A stretch of 64,000 bases of DNA from positions 62,001-126,000 of the forward strand of contig JBKBSO010000008.1 in assembly GCA_046291695.1 (NCBI GenBank). The letters are read 5' to 3'. Origin of the DNA: PNNG01 sp046291695 (lineage in GTDB: Bacteria; Bacteroidota; Bacteroidia; UBA7662). Of the stretch, positions 8,831-17,851 are shown one piece after another; position 1 is the stretch's first letter, and every line of letters begins with the position of its first letter. The notes beneath the pieces were generated by a model that worked only from the letters and a program-made list of their open reading frames with translations, did not search any database and had not been told where the DNA came from. A program made the translations under genes and the position numbers.

Positions 8831-9619
8831 TCAAAAAGTCTTACCTAAATGCTTCAAATAGACAGCACTCGACAATAAACGGCTTCCATACCACGAAAAG
8901 CAGGCACCGTCTACCAACTTAATTTCGGCCTCTATGCCGGCTTCACGCAATTCAGTAATATGCTTATCCCCAAACGGAAATGGTTCTGAACTCAGGAGTA
9001 TGCAATCAGCTTGATGTAAAAACCCTTGTGTTAAGTCAATCTCCGGATATCTGCCCGTAAATCCGGCCGCCAAATTTTGTGCCCCTAATCGTTCGAGTAG
9101 ATGTCCGATAAATGTATCAGGTCCTGCAAACATCCAGGGATTTCGCCAAATGCAATAAAGGATTTTTTTGCCCTCAAAAAAGGCGGGTAATTGCCCAAAA
9201 GCATGGGCAATGGCTTCAACCAAGGCATCTGCTGCTTGCTTTCGACCAGTTATTTCCCCTAGGGAAGCTATCATTTCTAAGGCTGCATCCAAATTGCGTA
9301 CATCGCTGATGTATACCGGTGCAAATTGCATGAGGATTTCGAGTGTTCCCTTTTCGTTTTCCTCTTTATTTGCGATGATTAAATCAGGCTGCAAGGCAAT
9401 TACCTCTTCAATTTTAACATCTTTAGTACCGCCTACCCGGACTTTTCTGCGGTACCAATCTACCGGTTCCACGCAAAACTTGGTAATGCCTACCACCTCA
9501 TCGTTCAAGCCGAGATAAGCCAACAACTCGGTTTGTGAAGGCAATAACGAAACAATCCTTTTGGGTGGGTCATTGCCCAACTCAAGTACCCTGCCCAACT
9601 GATCGGTAAAAAGCCTCAT
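8831..9619 (-). CDS. Helical-backbone metal receptor (BtuF-like substrate-binding fold)
   Basis: The 262-residue sequence matches the BtuF/FecB class of binding proteins. An N-terminal lobe contains RIVSLLPSQTELLAYLGL and GGTKDVKIEEVIALQPDLII, followed by a long connecting helix and a second lobe (ILYCIWRNPWMFAGPDTFIG). Such proteins usually bind cobalamin or a siderophore in the periplasm for an ABC importer. Here there is no signal peptide or lipobox (it begins MRLFTDQLGRVLELG), and no permease or ATPase gene is next to it. It sits 4 bases downstream of cystathionine beta-synthase, so it is co-transcribed with a sulfur-metabolism enzyme. The ligand is unknown. Confidence 0.75.
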   Translation of the reverse strand: MRLFTDQLGRVLELGNDPPKRIVSLLPSQTELLAYLGLNDEVVGITKFCVEPVDWYRRKVRVGGTKDVKIEEVIALQPDLIIANKEENEKGTLEILMQFAPVYISDVRNLDAALEMIASLGEITGRKQAADALVEAIAHAFGQLPAFFEGKKILYCIWRNPWMFAGPDTFIGHLLERLGAQNLAAGFTGRYPEIDLTQGFLHQADCILLSSEPFPFGDKHITELREAGIEAEIKLVDGACFSWYGSRLLSSAVYLKHLGKTF

Positions 9620-9623
9620 TGAC

Positions 9624-10985
9624 TTAAGCTAAAGCCTGTATAATGTCGTGGCTGGTAATGATTTGGGTTTGTCCGTCTTCCAATTTCACCAATACCGCAC
9701 CCAGTTTTTTATCCATTAAACTAGCCAACTTAGCAAGTGGCAGGTCGGCCGACACAAAAGGCATGGGTTCTTGCATTACTTCTGCAACTTGAACAGCACG
9801 TAATTCTGGTTGTTCAATCATTTTCGCTAAAAGCATACTATCGGTAATTGATCCTACAAAATCAGCTCCTTGCGTTACAGGCATTTGACTGATTTTAAAA
9901 TACATCATTTTATGTAAAGCCTCTCCCACCGTTTGTTGCTTATCTACACTTACGAGTGGCAAATGTAAACGATGCGCAATGCAGTCGATGGCTCGTTTCA
10001 CTTCCGGCTCTAGGAAACCGCGGTCACGCATCCAGTCGTCATTAAACATTTTGGCCAGATAACGGGTGCCATGATCGTGAAAAATCACCACCACCAAATC
10101 ACCTTCCTTCAAACGATCTTTCATTTGCACCAAGCCTGCAATGGCCGAGCCTGCACTATTGCCAGAAAAAATTCCTTCTTCCCGTGCAATGCGCCGGGTA
10201 TAAATGGCGGCATCTTTATCAGTAACTTTTTCAAAATGATCAATGAGCTCAAAATCAACATTCTGAGGTAGAAAATCTTCACCAATACCTTCGGTTATGT
10301 AGGGATAAATTTCATTTTTATCGAAAATCCCGGTTTCCTTGTATTTCTTAAACACTGATCCATAGGTATCGATGCCCCATACTTGTATGTTCGGATTTTT
10401 TTCTTTCAGATAACGCGCCGTTCCGCTAATAGTGCCCCCGGTACCCACACCAACCACGAGGTGGGTAATTTTGCCGTCGGTTTGTTCCCATATTTCAGGA
10501 CCAGTGCTTTCATAATGCGCTTGGCGGTTCGAAAGATTGTCGTATTGATTGGCCTTCCAGGAATTGGGGGTTTCTCGCTCGAGCCGCGAAGAAACCGAAT
10601 AATATGAACGTGGGTCTTCTGGATCAACATTGGTAGGACATACGATTACTTCGGCACCCAAAGCCCGTAAGGCATCTACCTTTTCCTTCGATTGTTTATC
10701 GGTGGTGGTGAAAATGCACTTGTAACCCTTTACAATGGCAGCCATCGCCAAACCCATGCCAGTATTACCAGAAGTGCCTTCGATAATGGTGTAGCCAGGT
10801 TTAAGCTTTCCTTCCTTTTCAGCATCCTCAATCATTTTGAGCGCCATGCGGTCTTTAATTGAATGTCCTGGGTTAAAGGTCTCTACTTTTGCCAAAATGG
10901 TCGCCGATGTTTTGCCTACCACACGGTTCAATTGCACCATAGGAGTATCGCCAATGGTTTCGAGGATGTTTTTATGCCACTTCAT
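9624..10985 (-). CDS. Cystathionine beta-synthase with C-terminal CBS pair
   Basis: This PLP enzyme (453 residues) joins homocysteine or an activated serine with a thiol partner in transsulfuration. Residues 1-320 are the fold type II catalytic domain: the Schiff-base lysine is in HSIKDR (Lys44), the substrate loop is EGTSGNTGMGLA, and the phosphate-binding glycine loop is GVGTGGTISGT. Residues of about 330-453 form two CBS motifs (TVGEALHKMMYFKISQMPV and VAEVMQEPMPFVSADLP), the regulatory module that gives the family its name and which plain cysteine synthases lack. The start is the first ATG before the conserved NILETIGDTPMVQL segment. It heads a two-gene operon with the metal-receptor-like gene. 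Confidence 0.88.
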   Translation of the reverse strand: MKWHKNILETIGDTPMVQLNRVVGKTSATILAKVETFNPGHSIKDRMALKMIEDAEKEGKLKPGYTIIEGTSGNTGMGLAMAAIVKGYKCIFTTTDKQSKEKVDALRALGAEVIVCPTNVDPEDPRSYYSVSSRLERETPNSWKANQYDNLSNRQAHYESTGPEIWEQTDGKITHLVVGVGTGGTISGTARYLKEKNPNIQVWGIDTYGSVFKKYKETGIFDKNEIYPYITEGIGEDFLPQNVDFELIDHFEKVTDKDAAIYTRRIAREEGIFSGNSAGSAIAGLVQMKDRLKEGDLVVVIFHDHGTRYLAKMFNDDWMRDRGFLEPEVKRAIDCIAHRLHLPLVSVDKQQTVGEALHKMMYFKISQMPVTQGADFVGSITDSMLLAKMIEQPELRAVQVAEVMQEPMPFVSADLPLAKLASLMDKKLGAVLVKLEDGQTQIITSHDIIQALA

Positions 10986-11047
10986 GCCACAAAAATAGCC
11001 CGACTGTTTGAATTCTATTGTGCAAATGTTGAATTTTGGACGAAATC

Positions 11048-11809
11048 ATGAAAATTAGCGCCACCATCATTTGTATGAACGAATCGGAAAAAATCAGCCG
11101 ATGCTTAACATCCCTCTTGCCGGTTGCCGATGAATTGATTGTGGTAGACTCAGGAAGTACCGATAATACTGTCGCCTTGGCCAAAAGTTTGGGTGCTAAA
11201 GTCTACCATCAGCCTTTTTTAGGCCATATCGAACAAAAAAACTATGCCGCCAGTCTGGCAGAACATCCTTGGATTTTATCGCTCGATGCCGACGAAGCCC
11301 TCTCTGAGCAGCTCACCCACAGCATTGTGCAGCTTAAAGTCAGTGGTTCGAGCACCCAAACCGCTTACAGCATGAACCGCTTAAACCGAATAGGCGAACA
11401 GTGGATTAGGCACGGTGGCTGGTATCCCGATACTAAAGTCAGACTATATCCCTTTGCGCATGCCCATTGGGGAGGAACCAATCCACACGATAAAATCATA
11501 ACCGAGCCCAGGCTCAAACGCATTAGACTCGAAGGTGATTTATTACACTATAGTTACAACAATATCGACGAACTGTACGTGCAGCAAGAAAAGTTTGCCC
11601 GGCTGGCAGCTCAGGCGATGTTCAAGCAAGGCAAAAAAAACCGAGGAATTTCACCCTTTTTTCCTGCAGCCATACGTTGGTTCAAAGGGTTCATCTTGCA
11701 GGCCGGCTTTTTAGATGGGCTGGCAGGATGGCATATCGCCCGTTCCAATTTCAGCTACACCTTCCAAAAATACAAGCAATTGCATGAGCTGCGTACCCAA
11801 AATCCTTAA
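11048..11809 (+). CDS. Family 2 glycosyltransferase (LPS core type)
   Basis: The 253-residue protein opens with the GT-A signature (ISATIICMNESEKISRCL, ELIVVDSGSTDNT) and has a DADE metal/nucleotide motif in ILSLDADEALS. This is close to the WaaE/KdtX type that adds sugars to lipopolysaccharide core. The ATG at 11048 is preferred over an in-frame TTG at 11036 because the family begins right before the first beta-strand. The last 26 bases overlap the start of the amidase gene, suggesting coupled translation. It is expected at the cytoplasmic face of the inner membrane. The acceptor cannot be told from sequence. Confidence 0.85.
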   Translation: MKISATIICMNESEKISRCLTSLLPVADELIVVDSGSTDNTVALAKSLGAKVYHQPFLGHIEQKNYAASLAEHPWILSLDADEALSEQLTHSIVQLKVSGSSTQTAYSMNRLNRIGEQWIRHGGWYPDTKVRLYPFAHAHWGGTNPHDKIITEPRLKRIRLEGDLLHYSYNNIDELYVQQEKFARLAAQAMFKQGKKNRGISPFFPAAIRWFKGFILQAGFLDGLAGWHIARSNFSYTFQKYKQLHELRTQNP

Positions 11810-12428
11810 GCACGTAGGCCTGGCTTTGTTGCTTGGGCTTGCAATTACCCAAAACGGCACGGCACAACAAATCGAAAAACGTCTGCTGCCCAATTATTGC
11901 TCATCTCCTGCTTCGGGAGATTTCAGCATGGTGATGTTGCATTACATCAGCAATGCACTCGAAAAACCTGAAAATCCCTATGTACTCGACGATATTCTCG
12001 GGATTTTCACCAAATACAAACTTTCGGCACATTACCTCATCAATCGCGAAGGCCAAATTTACCAATTGGTCTCTCACCAACGCAAAGCTTTCCATGCCGG
12101 TAAAGGTCGTCTGCCTCAGCCGCCTCATCACGAAAACAACATGAATAGTCATGCCATTGGTATCGAATTAATGGGCACAGGAACTAAAGAGGAAATGGTA
12201 TTGCTTGGAATTAAGCATTACGACCGCATAGCACTTCAGGATCGGGGATTCACAGATGCCCAATACAAATCACTCCTTTGGCTGCTGCAAAAGCTCGAAA
12301 ACGAGTTGCCTGCATTCAGTATCAGCAAACAAGGTATTGTGGGGCACGACGAATATGCTCCCAATCGGCGCGGCGATCCAGGCATGCTTTTCGATTGGAA
12401 CAAAATTGGATTGAACAAAGCTCAATGA
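11784..12428 (+). CDS. N-acetylmuramoyl-L-alanine amidase (Amidase_2)
   Basis: This is a 214-residue exported amidase that cuts the bond between MurNAc and L-alanine in peptidoglycan or its fragments. A signal peptide (HVGLALLLGLAITQNGTAQQ) precedes a single Amidase_2 domain. Candidate zinc ligands and catalytic residues are in VMLHYISN, KAFHAGKG, and VGHDEYAPNRRGDPG, the last being the classic C-terminal His/Asp block. The start at 11784 gives a compact signal peptide; a longer in-frame start at 11715 would lie deep inside the glycosyltransferase gene. It is translationally coupled to that gene, linking wall recycling with envelope sugar synthesis. Confidence 0.88.
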   Translation: MSCVPKILKHVGLALLLGLAITQNGTAQQIEKRLLPNYCSSPASGDFSMVMLHYISNALEKPENPYVLDDILGIFTKYKLSAHYLINREGQIYQLVSHQRKAFHAGKGRLPQPPHHENNMNSHAIGIELMGTGTKEEMVLLGIKHYDRIALQDRGFTDAQYKSLLWLLQKLENELPAFSISKQGIVGHDEYAPNRRGDPGMLFDWNKIGLNKAQ

Positions 12429-12461
12429 GCAATTGTATCTTAGCAAAATGATTTCCTATTT

Positions 12462-13814
12462 ATGAGATACTTCCTGCTACTCTTTTCGCTTTTTACAATT
12501 GGCCACAATAGCCAAGCACAGGACAAAAAATTGGTGTACAAATTCGACATCAAGCAGGAAATAGGGCCTCCTGCCTGGCGAAACACCCAAAAAGCGGTGA
12601 AAGCTGCTGAAGAAATGGGCGCCGACTACCTGCTTATCCATATGAACACCTACGGCGGTTTGGTAGATATGGCCGATAGTATCCGTACCAAATTACTCAA
12701 CGCTAAGCCTATAGTCATCGTATTTATCGATAACAATGCTGCCTCGGCCGGTGCCCTCATCTCCATCGCCTGCGATAGCATTTACATGCGTCGCAGTGCC
12801 ACTATTGGGGCTGCAACTGTGGTGAATCAAACGGGGGAAGTGGTGCCCGACAAATACCAAAGCTATATGCGTGCTACCCTGCGCGCCACAGCCGAAAGTA
12901 CGGGCAGAGACCCCAAAATTGCTGAAGCCATGGTCGATCCTGCCGTATATATCCCCGGCATCATCGACTCTGGTAAGGTGCTCACCTTTACCAGCAAAGA
13001 AGCTATACAGCATGGTTTCTGCAATGCCGAAGCCGAAAACATTGAAGAAGTTTTAGCGCTGGCCGGCATTGAGCATTACGAAATTGTTGAACTACAACTA
13101 TCCAGTACAGATCGCATAATCAACTGGCTCATCAATCCAGCAATAAGTGGCATCCTCATTCTAGTGATTATCGGTGGTATTTATTTCGAGTTGCAGTCGC
13201 CCGGCATAGGTTTTCCGCTTGCTGCATCAGCCATAGCTGCGGTACTTTATTTTGCACCTCTCTACCTCGAAGGACTGGCGGAAAACTGGGAGATTTTACT
13301 TTTTATCATTGGTGTAATTTTGCTCATGGCCGAAATATTTGTTATTCCTGGCTTTGGAATAGCCGGAATAGCCGGTATCTCGCTTATGCTTTTCTCACTC
13401 ATCAGCAGCCTGCTCGATAATGACGGCTTTAATTTTACCATCGAAGGAACAGGAAGCACCACGGTTTTGGAAGCTTTAGCTACAGTACTCATTCCCTTTG
13501 GAATTACCATTACCTTGGCCCTTTTCATGGGCGACAAACTCCTAACTAAAGGCCCCCTGCGTAAACTGGTCCTTAGCAATACCCAAAGTGTTACAGAAGG
13601 CTATGTAATTGGCGAACAGCAGCACAAGCTGGAGGGCGTTGAAGGTGCAGCAGTTACTGATTTACGCCCTACTGGAAAAATTGAAGTTGAAGGCCAGCAT
13701 TATTCAGCTAAAGCGCTTTATGGCTGGGTTGAAAAAGGCAAAGCCGTAAGGGTATTGTCTCGGGAGCGTTTCGAGTGGATTGTAGAGCCCTTGGAAGGCA
13801 ACGAAGAAAGTTAA
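12462..13814 (+). CDS. NfeD family membrane serine protease (ClpP class)
   Basis: The 450-residue protein has a signal peptide ending SQAQ, then a ClpP/SppA-like protease domain (about 25-210). It contains the oxyanion and substrate strand MNTYGGLVDMADSIR, the nucleophile region DNNAASAGALI and a candidate general-base lysine in VVPDKYQSYM. Four or five membrane helices follow (about 225-370, for example PAISGILILVIIGGIYFEL), and a soluble OB-fold NfeD domain ends the protein (about 385-450, DLRPTGKIEVEGQHYSAK). This is the long NfeD type, thought to act with SPFH/stomatin proteins in membrane quality control. An SPFH lipoprotein gene is present at 43.5 kb but is not linked. It starts 33 bases after the amidase gene. 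Confidence 0.88.
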   Translation: MRYFLLLFSLFTIGHNSQAQDKKLVYKFDIKQEIGPPAWRNTQKAVKAAEEMGADYLLIHMNTYGGLVDMADSIRTKLLNAKPIVIVFIDNNAASAGALISIACDSIYMRRSATIGAATVVNQTGEVVPDKYQSYMRATLRATAESTGRDPKIAEAMVDPAVYIPGIIDSGKVLTFTSKEAIQHGFCNAEAENIEEVLALAGIEHYEIVELQLSSTDRIINWLINPAISGILILVIIGGIYFELQSPGIGFPLAASAIAAVLYFAPLYLEGLAENWEILLFIIGVILLMAEIFVIPGFGIAGIAGISLMLFSLISSLLDNDGFNFTIEGTGSTTVLEALATVLIPFGITITLALFMGDKLLTKGPLRKLVLSNTQSVTEGYVIGEQQHKLEGVEGAAVTDLRPTGKIEVEGQHYSAKALYGWVEKGKAVRVLSRERFEWIVEPLEGNEES

Positions 13815-13855
13815 CAACTTTATTTTTCGTCCAATAGCGGCCTATCATTAAATTC

Positions 13856-14030
13856 TTATCTCAAAATCCACACATCGGCCTCGCTTATCTTCCCTTCGCC
13901 ATGTTCAACTAACTCATACCCGTTGATAAAATAAATGACGAGATAAACATTGTATCGACCACTTAGATCATGTACTAGTTTTGAGGTGACTTACAACAAC
14001 AATACAAGCCTTGGCCCTAGAATCGTTCAT
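13856..14030 (-). pseudogene. Possible relic of a small protein gene
   Basis: The 300-base gap between the NfeD and pyrG genes contains no intact gene. On the minus strand, 13990-13856 reads a protein-like stretch (LVHDLSGRYNVYLVIYFING, then YELVEHGEGKISEADVWILR and stop) but has no in-frame ATG. A second frame starting with ATG at 14030 reads MNDSRAKACIVVVSH and would join the first by one frameshift near 13991. This looks like the end of a decayed gene of unknown family. The alternative is chance coding potential in a short A/T-rich spacer. Confidence 0.3.
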
Positions 14031-14083
14031 TACAAGGAGAAGATATTATTTCCTTTTCATCAGATAGAGACGACAATTATCCC

Positions 14084-14091
14084 TACCTTTG
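14084..14091 (+). promoter_or_regulatory. Candidate -7 box for pyrG
   Basis: TACCTTTG fits the Bacteroidota -7 consensus TAnnTTTG and ends 23 bases before the pyrG start. A good TTTG -33 element is not seen at the usual spacing of 19, so only half of the promoter is supported. Confidence 0.4.
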
Positions 14092-14114
14092 TATCCCGTA
14101 CACAAGGTTAAGGC

Positions 14115-15785
14115 ATGTCAGCAAAATACATCTTTGTTACGGGTGGCGTAACATCATCCCTAGGTAAGGGCATCATATCGGCCTCATTGGCCAAATTATT
14201 ACAGGCACGTGGTTATGCCGTAACCATTCAAAAATTCGACCCCTATATTAACGTCGACCCGGGCACCCTCAACCCATATGAACATGGCGAGTGCTTCGTA
14301 ACCGACGATGGTGCCGAAACCGACCTCGACTTAGGACATTACGAGCGTTTCCTCGATGTACCAACCTCACAGGCCAATAACGTAACCACGGGCCGCATCT
14401 ACCAAACGGTTATAGAAAAGGAGCGCAAAGGCGATTACCTCGGCAAAACCGTCCAAGTAATTCCACACATCACCGACGAAATAAAGCGCCGGATGCAAAT
14501 CCTGGGCAAAAGCGGAAAATACCACATCGTCATTACCGAAATTGGCGGTACGGTTGGCGATATCGAATCGCTTCCCTATGTCGAAAGTTTGCGTCAATTG
14601 CGTTTGGAATTAGGCGAAAACAACTGCCTGGTAATTCACCTCACCCTCATCCCCTACTTGAGCGCCGCAGGAGAACTCAAAACCAAACCCACGCAGCATT
14701 CGGTAAAAATGCTGCTGGAGTTAGGCGTGCAACCCGATATCCTGGTTTGCCGTACCGAACACGCCCTCAACAAAGAACTTCGCCGCAAAGTAGGTTTGTT
14801 CTGCAACGTTAGAACCGAAGCGGTTATCGAGGCTCGCGATGCTTCTACCATTTATGAAGTGCCTTTGCTCATGCAGAAAGAGGGTCTCGATAAAATTGCC
14901 TTGCGTAAACTGGCACTGCCTTACGAGGGTGAACCACAGATGGAAGAATGGGTAAACTTTCTCAACAACATGAAAAAGCCCCAAACTGAAGTTAATATTG
15001 GTCTGGTTGGAAAATATGTTGAATTAAAAGACAGCTATAAATCCATTGCAGAAGCGCTTTTACATGCCGGAACCACCAACCGCTGTAAGGTAAACATCCA
15101 TTGGATTCATTCTGAGGGGCTCACCACCGAGACTACCGCCGATAGTTTAGCTGAGCTCGATGGGGTATTGGTTGCTCCGGGTTTTGGAAGCCGGGGCTGG
15201 GAAGGCAAAATAGAAGCCATCCGCTATGTGCGTGAAAACAACATCCCTTTTTTCGGCATTTGCTTGGGCATGCAGTGCGCTGTTATTGAGTTCGGGCGTA
15301 ATGTGCTGGGCCTCACCGAAGCCAACTCTACCGAAATGAATCCCGATACCCCCTATCCAGTAATTGACCTGATGCATGAGCAAAAAGAGGTTACCGAAAA
15401 AGGAGGTACCATGCGTTTGGGCGCATATCCTTGTAAGCTCAAAAAGAACAGCAAAGCCTGGGAAGCTTATGGTGAAATTAATCAGGTGAAAGAGCGTCAT
15501 CGGCATCGCTACGAATTTAATAATGCCTTTGCCGAGCAATATCAACAAAGCGAAATGGTGTTCAGTGGTATTTATCCCGGCAAAAATCTGGTAGAAATGA
15601 TTGAGCTCAAAAACCACCCCTGGTTCGTTGCATCGCAGTTTCACCCCGAATATCGAAGCACGGTGGTTAACCCTCACCCACTTTTTGTAGGCTTCATTCG
15701 GGCTGCCATGAACACCATCCCCTTCTCACGTGTTAAACAATCCAAATCTCTGGCTAAAAAAAGCCCTGAAAAAACGGGTATTTGA
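14115..15785 (+). CDS. pyrG: CTP synthase (glutamine hydrolysing)
   Basis: The enzyme makes CTP from UTP, ATP and glutamine-derived ammonia, the last step of pyrimidine nucleotide synthesis. The 556-residue length fits the family. The N-terminal synthase domain starts KYIFVTGGVTSSLGKGIISA with the P-loop-like SSLGKG and continues with QKFDPYINVDPGTLNPYEHG. The C-terminal class I glutamine amidotransferase domain has the nucleophile Cys383 in FFGICLGMQC and the His/Glu pair in SQFHPEYRS. The next gene, yidC, starts 32 bases later; a possible promoter lies in between. Confidence 0.98.
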   Translation: MSAKYIFVTGGVTSSLGKGIISASLAKLLQARGYAVTIQKFDPYINVDPGTLNPYEHGECFVTDDGAETDLDLGHYERFLDVPTSQANNVTTGRIYQTVIEKERKGDYLGKTVQVIPHITDEIKRRMQILGKSGKYHIVITEIGGTVGDIESLPYVESLRQLRLELGENNCLVIHLTLIPYLSAAGELKTKPTQHSVKMLLELGVQPDILVCRTEHALNKELRRKVGLFCNVRTEAVIEARDASTIYEVPLLMQKEGLDKIALRKLALPYEGEPQMEEWVNFLNNMKKPQTEVNIGLVGKYVELKDSYKSIAEALLHAGTTNRCKVNIHWIHSEGLTTETTADSLAELDGVLVAPGFGSRGWEGKIEAIRYVRENNIPFFGICLGMQCAVIEFGRNVLGLTEANSTEMNPDTPYPVIDLMHEQKEVTEKGGTMRLGAYPCKLKKNSKAWEAYGEINQVKERHRHRYEFNNAFAEQYQQSEMVFSGIYPGKNLVEMIELKNHPWFVASQFHPEYRSTVVNPHPLFVGFIRAAMNTIPFSRVKQSKSLAKKSPEKTGI

Positions 15786-15786
15786 T

Positions 15787-15794
15787 TAGTTTTG
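15787..15794 (+). promoter_or_regulatory. Candidate -7 box for yidC
   Basis: TAGTTTTG, a full match to TAnnTTTG, begins one base after the pyrG stop codon and ends 23 bases before the yidC ATG. No TTTG -33 box is seen at spacing 19, so an internal promoter for yidC is possible but weak. Confidence 0.4.
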
Positions 15795-15817
15795 CAGCCT
15801 AATATTTAATTCAATCC

Positions 15818-17629
15818 ATGGATCGTAATTCCATTATAGGACTATTTCTTATCGGCCTCATCTTGGTGGTCTTCAATATGTACTTCTTGCCCGAACCACC
15901 GGCCAAGACAGCCAGCCCTACCGAATCAAGCAGCACCGATACAAGCAGTCCCGCTACCCAAGCCGAAATAAGCGAAAAAATCGAAATCAGCGAAGTTGAA
16001 GACAGCCTTCTACAGGCTGCCTCTTTGGCCAACTTCGGCATCTTTGCACCCTTCAGTCAGGGAACTGCCGAAAGCTTCATGCTCCAAAACAACCGCATGA
16101 AAGTAAGCTTCAATAGCCAAGGAGGCCTTGTTGAGGAGGTGGAGTTAAAAGACTACACCACCTACACCAAAGAACCACTGAAGCTGTTTAAATCGGGTGA
16201 TGCACGGTATAGCTTCAGCTATGCTGCTGGTGGACGTACCATCGAAACCGCTGACCTCTATTTTAGCCTGTCGAACAAAACAGATAGCAGCATCAGCTTC
16301 CGTCTGGCATTTGATGCAGATCGCTATATCGAACACAGCTACACCCTGCCCGAGCGAGGTTACCTACTTAAGCACGAAGTAAAACGCGTTGGCCTCGACA
16401 AAATACTCTCTTCGAACATCAACTACACACGGCTTGAATGGCGGATGAAAACCCCTCCTCAAGAACGCACAGTGGAAGATGAACGGAAAGTACTCGACAT
16501 TTACTACCGCTATCTGAACGATAGCCCCGACTACCTTACCATCACCAGCCAAAAATCAGAAGACCTCAAAAACATGGTTAAATGGGTGTCTTTTAAGCAA
16601 AAATTCTTTGTCACCAGCCTTATCGCCGCCGATAAATTTGAAGAAGGACGCATCAGCGGCGGTCCCTACAAAAACGACGATTTTGTTGCCGATTACCAGG
16701 CTAGCCTGATTTTGCCGGTGGAACACAAAACCGAAGAATCACATCAAATGGACTTTTATTTTGGTCCGAATCACTTTCAAACGCTTAAAAAGTTTGATCT
16801 GGGTCTCGAAAAACAAGTACCACTCGGTTGGGGAATTTTCGGTTGGGTAAACCGCATTGTGGTTATACCTATCTTCAATTGGCTTGATTCTTTCCACCTG
16901 AACTATGGCTTAATCATTTTTATACTGACTTTGGTATTCAAGCTGCTGTTGTTCCCGCTCACCTACAAATCGTATTTGTCGGCAGCTAAAATGAAGGTAC
17001 TGAAGCCGGAGGTTGATGAACTCAAAGCCAAATTCGAGAAAGAACCACAAAAATTGCAATCGGAACAAATGAAGCTCTTCCAAAAAGCGGGGGTAAATCC
17101 ACTTGGAGGCTGTTTCCCGCTTTTGTTGCAATTTCCAATCCTCATCGCCCTCTTTAACTTCTTCCCGGCCTCCATTGAACTTCGTCAACAACCCTTTTTA
17201 TGGGCCGACGATTTATCGAGCTACGACTCTATCCTGGATCTTCCGTTCACCATCCCTTTTTATGGCGCCCACGTAAGTTTGTTTACCCTGTTAATGACGG
17301 TTTCGACCATCATTTACACCCGTATGAACAACCAAATATCAGGAGCAACCGGCCAAATGAAATACATCGGATACATCATGCCTTTGGTATTTCTTCCGGT
17401 GCTCAATAGCTATTCTTCGGCACTAAGCTACTACTACTTCCTGGCCAATATGATCACTTTCGCACAGCAATGGGCAGTACGTAAGTTTATCATCGATGAA
17501 GATAAAATCCATCGTCAGATTCAGGAAAACAAGAAAAAACCTGCCAAGAAATCTAAATTTCAGCAACGACTTGAAGAGATGAGCAAAGCTGCACAGCAAA
17601 AGCAGCAGCAAGCCCCACGGAAAAAGTAG
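15818..17629 (+). CDS. yidC: Membrane protein insertase YidC
   Basis: YidC inserts and folds inner-membrane proteins, alone or with Sec. The 603-residue protein has the Gram-negative plan: an N-terminal membrane helix (SIIGLFLIGLILVVFNMYFL), a low-complexity Ser/Thr linker, a large periplasmic beta-sandwich domain (about 80-340), and the Oxa1 core of five helices (about 355-570; GLIIFILTLVFKLLLFPLTY, LGGCFPLLLQFPILIALFNF). A basic Lys/Gln-rich C-terminal tail (about 570-603) probably contacts the ribosome. An intrinsic terminator follows at 17742. A separate, unusual YidD homologue is found at 31.1 kb. Confidence 0.97.
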   Translation: MDRNSIIGLFLIGLILVVFNMYFLPEPPAKTASPTESSSTDTSSPATQAEISEKIEISEVEDSLLQAASLANFGIFAPFSQGTAESFMLQNNRMKVSFNSQGGLVEEVELKDYTTYTKEPLKLFKSGDARYSFSYAAGGRTIETADLYFSLSNKTDSSISFRLAFDADRYIEHSYTLPERGYLLKHEVKRVGLDKILSSNINYTRLEWRMKTPPQERTVEDERKVLDIYYRYLNDSPDYLTITSQKSEDLKNMVKWVSFKQKFFVTSLIAADKFEEGRISGGPYKNDDFVADYQASLILPVEHKTEESHQMDFYFGPNHFQTLKKFDLGLEKQVPLGWGIFGWVNRIVVIPIFNWLDSFHLNYGLIIFILTLVFKLLLFPLTYKSYLSAAKMKVLKPEVDELKAKFEKEPQKLQSEQMKLFQKAGVNPLGGCFPLLLQFPILIALFNFFPASIELRQQPFLWADDLSSYDSILDLPFTIPFYGAHVSLFTLLMTVSTIIYTRMNNQISGATGQMKYIGYIMPLVFLPVLNSYSSALSYYYFLANMITFAQQWAVRKFIIDEDKIHRQIQENKKKPAKKSKFQQRLEEMSKAAQQKQQQAPRKK

Positions 17630-17741
17630 ATTTAACATCCGCTATATTTTCTTCCTCATGTAGTTTGCCAAATGCTCGATTGCTGTATTGCCATTAGCTA
17701 ATCGACTCCACAGACCACACCAAGCTTTGAAGCTTGAACCT

Positions 17742-17766
17742 AAACCGCCTTCGGGCGGTTTTTTTG
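17742..17766 (+). terminator. Intrinsic terminator after yidC
   Basis: AACCGCC-ttc-GGGCGGTT forms a GC-rich hairpin with a very short loop, followed by a run of seven T. It lies about 115 bases after the yidC stop and ends the pyrG-yidC unit. Confidence 0.85.
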
Positions 17767-17851
17767 TAGGCTTTAGCCAATGCTTTAGCGAATTCAGCAA
17801 GTTACGTTTGGGGCGAATGCGTACAATAAAGAGCTTTGATAAAAAGTTAGG

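Noticed and set aside
15147..15677. A 176-codon frame opposite pyrG
   Set aside because: It is antisense to the glutaminase domain of CTP synthase; the conserved protein is on the plus strand.
17630..17851. A tRNA or small RNA gene after yidC
   Set aside because: Apart from the terminator no cloverleaf or other stable structure could be recognised.
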